A DNA stretch of 64,000 bases from the NCBI GenBank assembly GCA_947630555.1, contig CANRIA010000002.1:1-64000 (forward strand), in the 5' to 3' direction. The position numbers and the translations under genes were made by a program. Below the pieces are notes generated by a model. That model ran no database searches, was not told the origin of the DNA, and worked only from the letters and a program-made list of their open reading frames with translations. Of this stretch, positions 1 to 9,019 are shown one piece after another (positions within the stretch are counted from its first letter, which is position 1; every line of letters starts with the position of its first letter). Source of the stretch: an uncultured Clostridia bacterium. GTDB lineage: Bacteria; Bacillota; Clostridia; Oscillospirales; Ruminococcaceae.

Positions 1-8
1 CTTTTCAT
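1..8 (-). CDS. First codons of a gene leaving the left edge
   Basis: On the minus strand an ATG at 8-6 begins Met-Lys and runs off the window. It is preceded by the ribosome binding site AAGGAGTG (16-23) at 7-base spacing and by a good promoter (30-58). The product cannot be named. Its divergent direction means the permease genes to the right do not share an operon with it. Confidence 0.45.
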
Positions 9-29
9 TAAGACACACTCCTTACTCTT

Positions 30-58
30 ATTATATCATTCTCTGTTCCGTGTGTCCA
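30..58 (-). promoter_or_regulatory. Sigma-A promoter for the left-edge gene
   Basis: On the minus strand, TGGACA (58-53) and TATAAT (35-30) are separated by exactly 17 bases, just upstream of the start at position 8. Confidence 0.6.
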
Positions 59-77
59 CTTTTATTATACAACTTTC

Positions 78-110
78 CACTATTCACTATTCACTATTCA
101 CTATTCACTA
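78..110. repeat. Short tandem repeat, 7-base unit
   Basis: The unit CACTATT is repeated about 4.7 times without interruption between the divergent left-edge gene and the permease genes. It is non-coding and could vary in copy number by slippage. Confidence 0.8.
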
Positions 111-133
111 AATTTGTCAATCTACATTTCCAC

Positions 134-155
134 GACCCACCATGGGTCTTTTTTT
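134..155 (+). terminator. Terminator-like hairpin in the divergent spacer
   Basis: GACCCA pairs with TGGGTC across a 3-base loop and seven T follow. No plus-strand gene lies directly upstream inside the window, so it may be a remnant or act on a leader. Confidence 0.45.
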
Positions 156-377
156 ATTTTGCGCTTACGCGCTGCGCAGGAGCGCAAACAATAAAACCGT
201 TTCTGAAATCTTACCTCTATATGCATATTTCACAATTCAGTACAGCTTAATTTGTATATTGTGCCGAAATTTAATTTTTGTTGTAACATTTTGCGTTTTT
301 GGCGTGTACTTATTAGTGAAAGATTATTTTTATGCCCGAAGTCTGCATTGTGGGCGTGAATTTTAAAGAGAGGAAGT

Positions 378-2834
378 ATGTTTATGTTTGGAATGGTATT
401 CAAAAATTTGTCGGGACAGATAAAAAAACAGCGTATGCTGACAGCGCTTTTAGTGCTGAACATTGTGGCTTCCTGCCTTGTTATATGCTTTTCTTACGGC
501 GTGTACTATAATTACAACAAGCTTATTGACAGCGGCGAAACCCATGCGGAACTGACATTTTCGCAGACTGAAAGTCAGCTTTACTCTGAAAGCAGCGTGT
601 ATTGTGCAGATGTTACCCCACAGCAGATAATGGGATTTGTGACCGATCTTTCGGACAGCACGCGCCGCGCCATAAAAGATATGACAATAATGTGGCTGAC
701 AACTTCTCCTGCCGTGATAAACGCAGATGACAGCGTAGACGGCGTTTTTTACAGCGAAAACAACAAAGAGGGAGTATTATGTTTTACAAACACTCTTTCT
801 GTAGACGGCGAGATACGCTGGTCTGAAAATTACAGCCCTACCGCCATTTGCTCTCCCGAAGAATTTACAAGCGGCGAAAAAATCGTGTACGTTACAAAAG
901 ATATGTTTGACATAAATGCGCACTTTACAAATGCTTTGCCCGATGCGCAGGATGGCTTGTTAAATGTCATCTACAACACTTTGCAAGACGAAGAATACAT
1001 AAAAATAGGCGGCGAAAATTATAAGGTAATGCCTGCGCCCGAGGGCAGTCTGCCTGATGAAAAAAATATGTATATAACGCCGTTTGCCGCGCCCGAAAAC
1101 GCACGGCTTTATTCAATGGGCAGTCAGGTGCTTATTCAGATGCGGTTCAAAGATAATATCACAAAGCAGTGTTATGATGATATTTCAAAATGCATCTCGG
1201 CGGCGACTGACAATAAAATTGCGGCTGACCCTATAGAGTTTACAGACGTCAGCGAAATAGAGTTTTACAGAACTATAATGCTTTTGTCGGTGCTTATTTC
1301 GGCGCTTGCCGCTGTGAACATGGCAATTCTCTACAGATATATACTTGAAAAACGCTCGTCACAGCTGGCGATAATGCGAATTTGCGGCTGCACAAAAGGC
1401 AAAGCGGCTGCATCATATCTGTGCGAATGTCTTGTGGTAAGCTTACCGCTTTTTGCACTTGCAGAGCTTGCGTATTCCAAGCTGCTGACACCGCTGCTTT
1501 CAAAAGTTTTTGTAAATTTGCAGGGCGCTTACAGCTTTAAACTTTATGCCGAAATATTCGTTATTTATGCTGTTTCGCTGACGGCGGTAATGCTTGCTAT
1601 GATATGTGCGCAGGTAGCAAAACACAGCCTTGCGCAGCTGAGAAAAAGAATCGCGACCGCCAAAAAATACGGCATAATGAACGTTTTTGAGGTCTTGCAG
1701 CTTGTTGTTGTTCTTTCGGTAATGGTGATAATAGTTTCAGCTATAAGCGCAAGAAATGAAGAATATGCGCCATTTAAAAAGTATATAGAAAGGCGCGGCT
1801 ACATGGCAATACTTGACGATATGGCTACCTACCCCGAGGACTTTGAAGCCCTGACAGGCAGCGATACCGAATATATAAGAAACGAACTTACGAATGCTTT
1901 TAACGGCGATGAACTGCTTTTGGGAATATCCTATTCGGACGAATTTATAAACGCGTATACTCCGCCTATGCAAAGCGGCAAGTGGCTGGGCGACAGCAGC
2001 GAAACATATGAAAATTCGGGTGTAATACCCGTGGTTATGGCTTCATGCGGCGGCAGATACAATGTTGGCGATACTTTTGAATTTGAATATACAATGAGTT
2101 ATGACGAGAACGGAGAGCCCACAGACCCCACGCCCATTAAATACAAGGTGGTCGGCGTACTTAAAGATAAGGCAAAAATTGCAGGTTATAACATTTCGCC
2201 ATCAAAAAGCAGTATTGAGGACGTATATGGTGTGTTCAGCGAAGAATATGAGCAGAGAGCGTTTTTCTTATCGCGCCGCAGCGATGTTGATGAAGCTTTC
2301 GGGGCAAGTGGGCCGCTTTACGGCACGCAGTTTATCTTTTGTGATGATATGGCAGGGGACGAGTATAACGCGATTGCCGAACACCTGTTCAGCGCAGGCA
2401 TAGCTTATACGCCGCTTTCACAAGTGCGCAAAAACAGTATGCAATATATCTACGAACAAATGTATACGCTTTTCCCGATAGCGATGTGCATATTCATACT
2501 CACCGTTATATCGACGGTATCTATCAGCGCGATATACACAAAACGGCAGCTTAGAAATTACGCTATCTTTTACATCTGCGGCGCAAGGTGGAGAACGTGT
2601 GCGCTTCGCAGTTTGAAAAACTCTGCAATTACCTGCGGTATAGCAAGCATACTTGCGGCGGCAGTGCTGATAATAGGTAAACTCACACTGCTAAAAGAAA
2701 CAGTCATTTCGTTCGGTGTATGGCACTTTGCTGTATGCGCTTTTGTGATAATTCTCTACCTTGCGCTTTCTATGATAATGCCGCTGATGATAATAGGCTC
2801 AAACCAGCCCAAAGAGGTACTTAAAGAAGAATGA
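378..2834 (+). CDS. FtsX-like ABC transporter permease, full length (fused halves)
   Basis: An 818-residue membrane protein with FtsX/MacB-type architecture. TM1 lies at about residues 20-43, then a large extracytoplasmic domain, a TM2-4 bundle at about 300-420, another TM near 440, a second external domain and a final three-TM bundle ending in QPKEVLKEE. Family members pair with a separate ATPase to export or sense lipids, peptides or antibiotics; no ATPase is encoded in this window. The start follows AGAGAGGAAG. The C-terminal half is paralogous to the 415-residue protein at 4171-5418 (similar QPK-(E/D)-(V/I)-LKEE ending), and the N-terminal half resembles the protein at 2913. The family call is firm; the substrate is unknown. 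Confidence 0.85.
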   Translation: MFMFGMVFKNLSGQIKKQRMLTALLVLNIVASCLVICFSYGVYYNYNKLIDSGETHAELTFSQTESQLYSESSVYCADVTPQQIMGFVTDLSDSTRRAIKDMTIMWLTTSPAVINADDSVDGVFYSENNKEGVLCFTNTLSVDGEIRWSENYSPTAICSPEEFTSGEKIVYVTKDMFDINAHFTNALPDAQDGLLNVIYNTLQDEEYIKIGGENYKVMPAPEGSLPDEKNMYITPFAAPENARLYSMGSQVLIQMRFKDNITKQCYDDISKCISAATDNKIAADPIEFTDVSEIEFYRTIMLLSVLISALAAVNMAILYRYILEKRSSQLAIMRICGCTKGKAAASYLCECLVVSLPLFALAELAYSKLLTPLLSKVFVNLQGAYSFKLYAEIFVIYAVSLTAVMLAMICAQVAKHSLAQLRKRIATAKKYGIMNVFEVLQLVVVLSVMVIIVSAISARNEEYAPFKKYIERRGYMAILDDMATYPEDFEALTGSDTEYIRNELTNAFNGDELLLGISYSDEFINAYTPPMQSGKWLGDSSETYENSGVIPVVMASCGGRYNVGDTFEFEYTMSYDENGEPTDPTPIKYKVVGVLKDKAKIAGYNISPSKSSIEDVYGVFSEEYEQRAFFLSRRSDVDEAFGASGPLYGTQFIFCDDMAGDEYNAIAEHLFSAGIAYTPLSQVRKNSMQYIYEQMYTLFPIAMCIFILTVISTVSISAIYTKRQLRNYAIFYICGARWRTCALRSLKNSAITCGIASILAAAVLIIGKLTLLKETVISFGVWHFAVCAFVIILYLALSMIMPLMIIGSNQPKEVLKEE

Positions 2835-2847
2835 TTTTCGGCGAATG

Positions 2848-2876
2848 TTGACAAAAATACAATAGTGTTGTATAAT
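2848..2876 (+). promoter_or_regulatory. Consensus sigma-A promoter for the first split permease pair
   Basis: TTGACA and TATAAT, both perfect, with a 17-base spacer, 37 bases upstream of the start at 2913. The pair can therefore be transcribed independently of the fused permease gene. Confidence 0.85.
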
Positions 2877-2912
2877 ATTGTTATTATTGCAATTTTTGTG
2901 AGGTGACATGCA

Positions 2913-4166
2913 ATGCGGTATGCAAAATATGTATTCAAAAACATTTCCGCGTTTATTAAAAACTATACGGGAATTTTCATGCTGATAGTGGTCTGTCAGA
3001 TAGTTTGTATTTTGCTGACGTTCTTCTCGTTCGGCGTTTATCAGAATTTCCGCAACGAATCGAGGATAGAACAGCAGGGCACTTCGGAAAATATCGATCC
3101 TGATAAATACTATCAGATCTACCCGTTGACACCGCTGCCCGAGCAATATCATACAGCCCCTGTGAATTACGAGGGTCTGTACAAAGAATTCGGTGAGATC
3201 CTCAAAGACAAAATGGATAAGATAGGGTTTGATGCGATATCTCCGGGTGCGCAGTCAAGCGATTTTACGTTCTTCCTTGCGTATGACAGCGGAAATATTT
3301 TCTTTGATGAGCAGATCAAGAAAAATATGGATATGATAAGCGAATCATATGATGGAACTATGGGCTGGACGACCGGCAGAATGTTCACAAGAAGCGAGTT
3401 TATAAACGGCGACAGGGTGTGTGTTGCTCCCACACAATGCTGCAATGAACTTTATGAGTCGATCGGCGAGAACATAGAAAATATGTCGGAAGAATTAAGA
3501 TATGGGTATAAAACATATAAAAAAGGCGATAAATGGTATGTGAATATAGAAGGCGAGGAGTATGAGTGCATAGGTTTTTGCAACTGGACAGGCTTTTTTA
3601 TCCCGTATAAAAACCTGCCTGAAAGCATCGTGCTTACGGATTTTCCCCATATAGATCTTACGGCACCGCTGACACCCGATGAGTTTGCAGATGTCATGGC
3701 GGCATATAAAAAATACTTTCCCGATGCTGATATTGAATTTGACGAAGTAGAGCTTGTTGACACTGAGCAGATATATTACTATAACACAAATATGTGGCTG
3801 TCGGTGCTGATTGCCGTCATCTCTGCTGTGAACCTTGCGCTTATCATGAATTACATACTCACCAAGCGCAGAAGAACGCTTGCTATTTTCAGAATAACAG
3901 GGTGCAGCGCAAGCAATGCGCGGCGCATTTATACGCTTGAAATAATGCTGATTCTGAACGTGCTGTTTGTGCTATGTCTGATAGCATGGATAACGCTTTT
4001 GCTGCCTGCACTGGGTAATATATTCCCGTATATGCAGGGCGCATTCTCAGCGAAGATATATGTGTATACTTATCTGCTTTATATGGCTATCTCGTATGTG
4101 ATAATGACCGTAATGATAGCGCGCTACATACGCAGACAGCCTGTTGACCTGCTGAAAGTGAGGTAG
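2913..4166 (+). CDS. FtsX-like permease, N-terminal half-protein
   Basis: A 417-residue protein equal to the first half of a MacB/FtsX permease: TM1 (about residues 17-40), an extracytoplasmic domain to about 290, then a three-TM FtsX bundle ending in QPVDLLKVR. The start follows AGGTGA at 7-base spacing. It ends 4 bases before the second-half gene at 4171, and the two probably assemble into one transporter core. It is a paralogue of the first half of the 818-residue protein; compare the loop ILTKRRRTLAIFRITGC with ILEKRSSQLAIMRICGC. Substrate and ATPase partner are unknown. Confidence 0.8.
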   Translation: MRYAKYVFKNISAFIKNYTGIFMLIVVCQIVCILLTFFSFGVYQNFRNESRIEQQGTSENIDPDKYYQIYPLTPLPEQYHTAPVNYEGLYKEFGEILKDKMDKIGFDAISPGAQSSDFTFFLAYDSGNIFFDEQIKKNMDMISESYDGTMGWTTGRMFTRSEFINGDRVCVAPTQCCNELYESIGENIENMSEELRYGYKTYKKGDKWYVNIEGEEYECIGFCNWTGFFIPYKNLPESIVLTDFPHIDLTAPLTPDEFADVMAAYKKYFPDADIEFDEVELVDTEQIYYYNTNMWLSVLIAVISAVNLALIMNYILTKRRRTLAIFRITGCSASNARRIYTLEIMLILNVLFVLCLIAWITLLLPALGNIFPYMQGAFSAKIYVYTYLLYMAISYVIMTVMIARYIRRQPVDLLKVR

Positions 4167-4170
4167 CGTT

Positions 4171-5418
4171 ATGATAGTAAAATACGGCATAAAAAATTTT
4201 GTTAAAGATATAGGCTTTAATATTTTTATCATAGCGCTTGTTGCGCTTACTTTCGCGGCGTGCATTTTCGCATCTTCGTCTGTGTATCAAAAACTGAAAT
4301 ATTACAACGTTTTTTCTGATATTCTGGAGGACGACGGCTGCTATGGCGTTACATCACGCCAAAATAGTGAATACGGTCGCTTTTTCTTAACGTTCGAGTT
4401 TGAAGATGTGAAAACTTTGTCACCCGTTTTTGATAATTTAAGTGATGCGTATGCCTGCTATAATGTCTTGGATTCTTCCGAATACAGGCTCACCCCAAAT
4501 GGCGATTATTCATATGCATACAGAGACGATATGATATACAAATACGAACCGATGATGCAGCAGGGCAAGTGGCTATCGCAGGTAAAAAAGGAGGACGGCG
4601 TTATACACGCGGTCATTTCTCCCAACGATCTGGGCATTGGCGTCGGCGACATTATAACCCAAGGCTTCTCTACCGCAGAGGGCACAGTAGTTAAGGAAGT
4701 TGAGATAGTCGGCGTTTTTCGCGAGGGCGCAAAGTTTTTCGGCATTCACCCAGAAAGGGCGCTTCAGGAAGACGACTTTAACGCCACCCACCGCATTGAC
4801 GAGCTGTTTCATAACTACTACCAAAAGCTGTATGAAGCCCCGATGCTTGTATACGACCTTGACGAATTGCAGCAGATAGGTTCTATAGAAACGATATACA
4901 GCGGTATTCTTATGTCATATAAAGACGGGCTGAGCGATGAGCAGAAAGAGCACACATATTCGCAGATAGTGGATATGACAAAAAATATTGTGCCGTTTTC
5001 TGATATACGCTCTGCCACGCTGGCAGAGGTGCGCAAGCAGCTGATAATACTCGTGCCCGTGGTGCTTGGTCTGCTGCTTTTGACTATGATAAGCGTTTTA
5101 AGCCTTACCGCGATAAGCACCCACAAACAGCTTAAAAACTACGGAGTATTATATCTCTGCGGCGGTCGTTGGCGGCAGTGCGCGCTTATAAATTCTGTCA
5201 CTGTTTTTATAGATGTGGTTTTCTCTGCCATGCTTGCATACATTGCAATGACCGCGCTTTCTCTCAGCGGCAAACTGCAAACTACAATAGTCAGATTCAC
5301 CAAGGCAGAGTTTTTGATATGCCTTGCAGTCGCAGTATTCGTTATGCTCGTATCGCTTATAATGCCATTTGCTATAATCGGCAAGACCCAGCCGAAAGAT
5401 ATTCTTAAAGAAGAATAG
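4171..5418 (+). CDS. FtsX-like permease, C-terminal half-protein
   Basis: A 415-residue protein equal to the second half of an FtsX-type permease: an N-terminal TM at about residues 15-35, an external domain, and a terminal three-TM bundle ending TQPKDILKEE, nearly the same ending as the 818-residue paralogue. A ribosome binding site (GAGG) lies in the end of the preceding gene. Together with the gene at 2913 it rebuilds the architecture of the fused protein, so a gene fission or fusion has occurred in this family. The function in transport is inferred. Confidence 0.8.
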   Translation: MIVKYGIKNFVKDIGFNIFIIALVALTFAACIFASSSVYQKLKYYNVFSDILEDDGCYGVTSRQNSEYGRFFLTFEFEDVKTLSPVFDNLSDAYACYNVLDSSEYRLTPNGDYSYAYRDDMIYKYEPMMQQGKWLSQVKKEDGVIHAVISPNDLGIGVGDIITQGFSTAEGTVVKEVEIVGVFREGAKFFGIHPERALQEDDFNATHRIDELFHNYYQKLYEAPMLVYDLDELQQIGSIETIYSGILMSYKDGLSDEQKEHTYSQIVDMTKNIVPFSDIRSATLAEVRKQLIILVPVVLGLLLLTMISVLSLTAISTHKQLKNYGVLYLCGGRWRQCALINSVTVFIDVVFSAMLAYIAMTALSLSGKLQTTIVRFTKAEFLICLAVAVFVMLVSLIMPFAIIGKTQPKDILKEE

Positions 5419-5441
5419 TTCTTAACATTTTCTTAAATATA

Positions 5442-5470
5442 TTGACTGCCCTATATAAATATAGTATAAT
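5442..5470 (+). promoter_or_regulatory. Sigma-A promoter for the second split permease pair
   Basis: TTGACT, 17 bases, TATAAT, directly after the stop of the preceding permease gene and 47 bases before the start at 5518. Confidence 0.8.
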
Positions 5471-5517
5471 TATATATAGAAATATTATTGCGATATTTGC
5501 AAAGGGGGCGGCTGAAA

Positions 5518-6600
5518 ATGCTTAGAGAAATAGCTAAAAACCTGCGCTGCCTTGTAACAGACAACAAGCTTATATTTGCTCTTATCTCCGTAAGCCTTAT
5601 CATTTCGGTGATGACGCTTTTGTATGTTACTGTAGAGGTGCAGTATAACTCGGCAGGTGAAATTTCTGCCGAAAGCAACTTTTCGTTTGTCGGCATATTA
5701 CCGCAGGACGACGATATGGACACGTTGAGTAAGCAGTTAGATGATTTCTGCAAAAATCACGATGCAGTAAAATATCATTATGTTTCCTATAACTGCGGTG
5801 GCGAAAAGTTAGCTTTTTCTCTGGCTGCATTTTTTAAAGATGAGGATCTGCAAAAATACATAGACAGTCAGCGGTATATTACCAAAAAGGTCACTGCTGA
5901 TGAACTTATATCGGGCAATGCGGTCTTGTTGAAAGACAATGCCGTAGACCTTAGCGGTGAACTTTCTTTGAACTCTGTGCCGCTGAATATAGCCGCCACA
6001 TACAGTGATTCATCGCTGCCTTTAGCAGACGGAGTCATACCCTTGCAGACAGCTTTGCAAACGGGCGCAGAGCCGGTAGGATATATCGTCAGCCTTGATA
6101 GCGATACAAGCGGTGAGATACTAAGAAAATACCGCGACGACCTTGTCGATATCTTCGGCAGTGAAAGAGTTCTTACAGAAGCCGACAGCGCCGTGCTGGC
6201 AGATTCCGCCGAAGGATTAAACGGCGAAAATATTACGCTTATTGTTATGGCTATTGCGGCTTTTGTAAACATAGTTTTTCTGTTTATGTATACCATAAAG
6301 AAAAGGATACGAAACATACTTGTTTACAAACTCTGCGGCGCGACAAGCAGTCAGATATCATACATTATCTATCTTGAAATGCTTGCTGTTATTGCGGCGC
6401 ATATTATCGTTGCTTTTCTTGTATTTCGTCTGGGACTTTTCAACATCATAAAAAGATACGATACGGCTTTTGCATACGGGCTGTCGCCTGAGCATTACCT
6501 TTTTACAGCTTTGGCTGCAATACTTATTGAAACTATCTTTGTGTACCCCACTATACTGAAGTACGCAAAGACAGATGCCATAAAGCTGAAAAGAATGTAA
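5518..6600 (+). CDS. FtsX-like permease, N-terminal half-protein (second pair)
   Basis: A 360-residue membrane protein with a TM at about residues 18-40, an external domain to about 245 and a three-TM bundle with the FtsX-type loop VYKLCGATSSQ. The ATG at 5518 is chosen because AAAGGGGG (5501-5508) lies at 9-base spacing; an in-frame TTG at 5488 has no such site. It forms a pair with the gene at 6616. It is more diverged than the first pair. No ATPase is adjacent; the substrate is unknown. Confidence 0.75.
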   Translation: MLREIAKNLRCLVTDNKLIFALISVSLIISVMTLLYVTVEVQYNSAGEISAESNFSFVGILPQDDDMDTLSKQLDDFCKNHDAVKYHYVSYNCGGEKLAFSLAAFFKDEDLQKYIDSQRYITKKVTADELISGNAVLLKDNAVDLSGELSLNSVPLNIAATYSDSSLPLADGVIPLQTALQTGAEPVGYIVSLDSDTSGEILRKYRDDLVDIFGSERVLTEADSAVLADSAEGLNGENITLIVMAIAAFVNIVFLFMYTIKKRIRNILVYKLCGATSSQISYIIYLEMLAVIAAHIIVAFLVFRLGLFNIIKRYDTAFAYGLSPEHYLFTALAAILIETIFVYPTILKYAKTDAIKLKRM

Positions 6601-6615
6601 AGGGGGGGCAGGGAA

Positions 6616-8076
6616 ATGTATCGAAAATATGTATTTTATCAGCTAGGCAAAAGACCGTTTATAACCCTGCTGGCAATATTGCAGTTTGCGCTATCGATAT
6701 TTCTGATAGGTAACATTGTGAACAGGCTTTCGGGGTATTTTGTAACGATAAGGCTGTTTGAAGGTGTGAACTCTGAGAATTCTTATTTTCTCAGCACAGT
6801 AACGGACTATGAATATGACGGTATAAACAAAATAAACAGCGAAAGTGATGCTTTCGAGGAAGAACTTGATCGGCAGCTTGACAGCGGAGAAATAACGCAG
6901 GAAGAATTTTATGCAGAGCTCAGAAATTCTTGGGTTTCGACAATAGAACAAAAACAAGCATTCTACAGGTCTTTGCCGAACATAGGCGACAACCCCTGCG
7001 TAGAGACTGACATTTCAATGTTTTATTCAAACCTTTATTCGTATGATGAGTGTATAGAAAGCGGTACTCTTTTAGGGAATGTTATGTTTCTGACAGAGGA
7101 CTGCACCGATGCGCTGAACTATCAGATGACCGGCGGCAAGTGGCTTGGCAAAGGAGACGGAGAGTATATAGAACTTGTTGCTCCGGATGATAAGGGCTAT
7201 CATATAGGAGATACATTGCAGCTTGCCTATAATGTTTACACATTCGAAGAAGGCGATGTTATGAAACCCGGCTGTTACGGAAAGATAGTCGGTCTTATAA
7301 AGCCCGATCAGTTTTTGTTTATGAGTTTCGGTTCAGGTGACGGATATGAAAACGGCGAACGGCTGTATCTTAATGATTTTCTGACCGATCAATACTCTGA
7401 TTCATTTTTTGCGGTGTATAACGAAAACAACAGAAAGCTGCTGGACAGTGAACTTTTAATGAATAATTACTTTTTGGATTCTCATATAGTTACGCTGAAA
7501 AGCGATCTTACGCAGCAGGAGAAAACCGAATTTTTTGACAGCGCCTCCGACATGGGCTATTATGCTGTCAGCATGACAAATGCTTATAACAACACCTACA
7601 AAAGCGAGATGAAAGACCTGCAAAACGATATAATTTTCATCTCAGCCGCCTGCCTTATCGCGCTGATAGGACTTTTGGGCGTGGGAGCCCTGTTTGCCTC
7701 GGGCGATATGAAAACATTCGGTATATACTACATAAACGGGCTTACATGGAAACAATGCCTGTCTGTAAATGCGGTTTCTATGGCGGTAATGATGTCATGT
7801 TCCGCTGTGCTATCGGTAGTTATAAAACTGGCGACGGCGTATAAGGGCTATCACGATATGTTTAATTTTTATCAGTCACAGTATCAGGGCATAGACGGCG
7901 AATTAAAACAGCAGCTTATGGCGCGGGTGAAATTTTCCGACTTCTTTTACTACACGCCTACAGAGGTCATAACCATAATAGTCATGCTGATAATGGCATT
8001 TGCGGTATCTATGATAATTCCGTATGTGACGTTTAAACTCCGTTCGCCGGTAGATGTTATGAGAAGTGAAAACTGA
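6616..8076 (+). CDS. FtsX-like permease, C-terminal half-protein (second pair)
   Basis: A 486-residue protein with one N-terminal TM (about residues 15-35), a long external domain containing an acidic helical stretch (about 75-105), and a C-terminal bundle of about three TMs. It begins 15 bases after its partner, with a strong AAAGGGGGGG site. The segment MTGGKWLGKGDG resembles MQSGKWLGDS in the 818-residue paralogue, supporting common ancestry. A terminator follows the stop. The family call rests on topology and paralogy; the role is unknown. Confidence 0.72.
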   Translation: MYRKYVFYQLGKRPFITLLAILQFALSIFLIGNIVNRLSGYFVTIRLFEGVNSENSYFLSTVTDYEYDGINKINSESDAFEEELDRQLDSGEITQEEFYAELRNSWVSTIEQKQAFYRSLPNIGDNPCVETDISMFYSNLYSYDECIESGTLLGNVMFLTEDCTDALNYQMTGGKWLGKGDGEYIELVAPDDKGYHIGDTLQLAYNVYTFEEGDVMKPGCYGKIVGLIKPDQFLFMSFGSGDGYENGERLYLNDFLTDQYSDSFFAVYNENNRKLLDSELLMNNYFLDSHIVTLKSDLTQQEKTEFFDSASDMGYYAVSMTNAYNNTYKSEMKDLQNDIIFISAACLIALIGLLGVGALFASGDMKTFGIYYINGLTWKQCLSVNAVSMAVMMSCSAVLSVVIKLATAYKGYHDMFNFYQSQYQGIDGELKQQLMARVKFSDFFYYTPTEVITIIVMLIMAFAVSMIIPYVTFKLRSPVDVMRSEN

Positions 8077-8081
8077 ATAAA

Positions 8082-8119
8082 AAGGGCAGAATAGCTTGAT
8101 TGCCGTTCTGCCTTTGGTT
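8082..8119 (+). terminator. Terminator after the permease array
   Basis: GGCAGAA (8085-8091) pairs with TTCTGCC (8106-8112), extended by AAG/TTT pairs, and is followed by a short T run. Confidence 0.7.
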
Positions 8120-8143
8120 TTATATAATAATGTTACTAATATT

Positions 8144-9012
8144 CGCGCTTACGCGCAAGCCTGCGGAGCGGTTCAACGCCTCACTTTAATTTGGTTTTCT
8201 TTTCATTTTTAGTGTGCTAATGTTTTTGTGCGCTCCTTATCGAGGGGGAAACCACAGGGATTATAGGGGGTAAATAAGACCGGCAGGGCGCGCGTTTTAC
8301 CCCCTACCCTAAGGTTTCCCCCTCGAGCTTCCTCAGGCGGTCGCTTGCGACCGCTGTACCCGACACCTACGACCACGCGCTGAGCCTTGGTGGAATGTCG
8401 CGACCTCTTCGCTCGGAACTTCGTGCCTTTGTGGTAGAGGCTAAATAGCGAAATACGCATAGGTTTTGTTTGTAAGGAAACGGAGGTCAGTAGTGCGGGG
8501 ACGTGATTTATAACGTACTGCACACAAATTTCACTACAGTGAATTTACTGTCTTTGTAAAATGGCGTGATAGTCCACGCTGTTGTGGTTATACGCACTCA
8601 CTGAAAAGTTAAATTTTAGATACGCGCAAAGTGTTGGCAACAAGGAAAAAAGCCCGTCACACCGCAAGGTGTGCGCCGCCGACCGTTTATGGCGGCGAGG
8701 GATTTTTTCGGCACTTGCCAGACTGTTCACAGTCTGGCAACGTGTGCGCTCCTGCGCGCGCGTAAGCGCAAATAAAACAAGTTGAAGCCGCATTTTCTTG
8801 CCTCTTGCTTCTAAATCTCTTGCTTCTAATAGAGAACGGCTTTGCTCAAATGTAGCAAAACCGTTTCTAACCTCTAACTTCTCACTTCTAACATCTAGCA
8901 GCGGAGCGCACGTTGTGTTTCGGGGGCTTTGCCCCCATACCCCCACAAGCCTTTTGAAAAAGGCTTGACCGAAAACTTTCCATTTCTTGACAATAAATCA
9001 AACTTTTGCGAA
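8144..9012. repeat. Palindromic dispersed intergenic repeat, copy A
   Basis: A non-coding stretch of about 870 bases that shares three modules, in the same order and orientation, with 41554-42016. They are a start block (CGCTTACGCG then TAATTTGGTT), a GCGGTCGC/GCGACCGC hairpin (8337-8356 versus 41813-41832) and an end block (8945-8993 versus 41949-41997) with one difference in 49 bases. The middle differs and is full of hairpins. Examples are a 13-bp inverted repeat at 8241-8253/8313-8325 enclosing a 10-bp one at 8265-8274/8296-8305, TTGCCAGACTG/CAGTCTGGCAA near 8715-8740, and a CTTCTAA-rich stretch near 8810-8895. It holds no transposase or convincing gene. Confidence 0.75.
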
Positions 9013-9019
9013 AGTATTT

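Larger units (their letters stand above)
9..377. other. Intergenic region before the permease array
   Basis: It holds the minus-strand promoter, the 7-base tandem repeat, a terminator-like hairpin and a fragment around 160-190 (GCGCTTACGCG with nearby CAGGAGCGC) resembling pieces of the dispersed palindromic repeats at 8.1 and 41.5 kb. No convincing promoter for the gene starting at 378 was found, and no coding sequence beyond the edge gene. Confidence 0.6.

Noticed and set aside
78-110. CRISPR array
   Set aside because: The unit is 7 bases with no spacers; no cas genes are present anywhere in the window.
8545-8946. 133-residue minus-strand reading in repeat copy A
   Set aside because: It is made of the palindromic and CTTCTAA-like repeat sequence, with no ribosome binding site.
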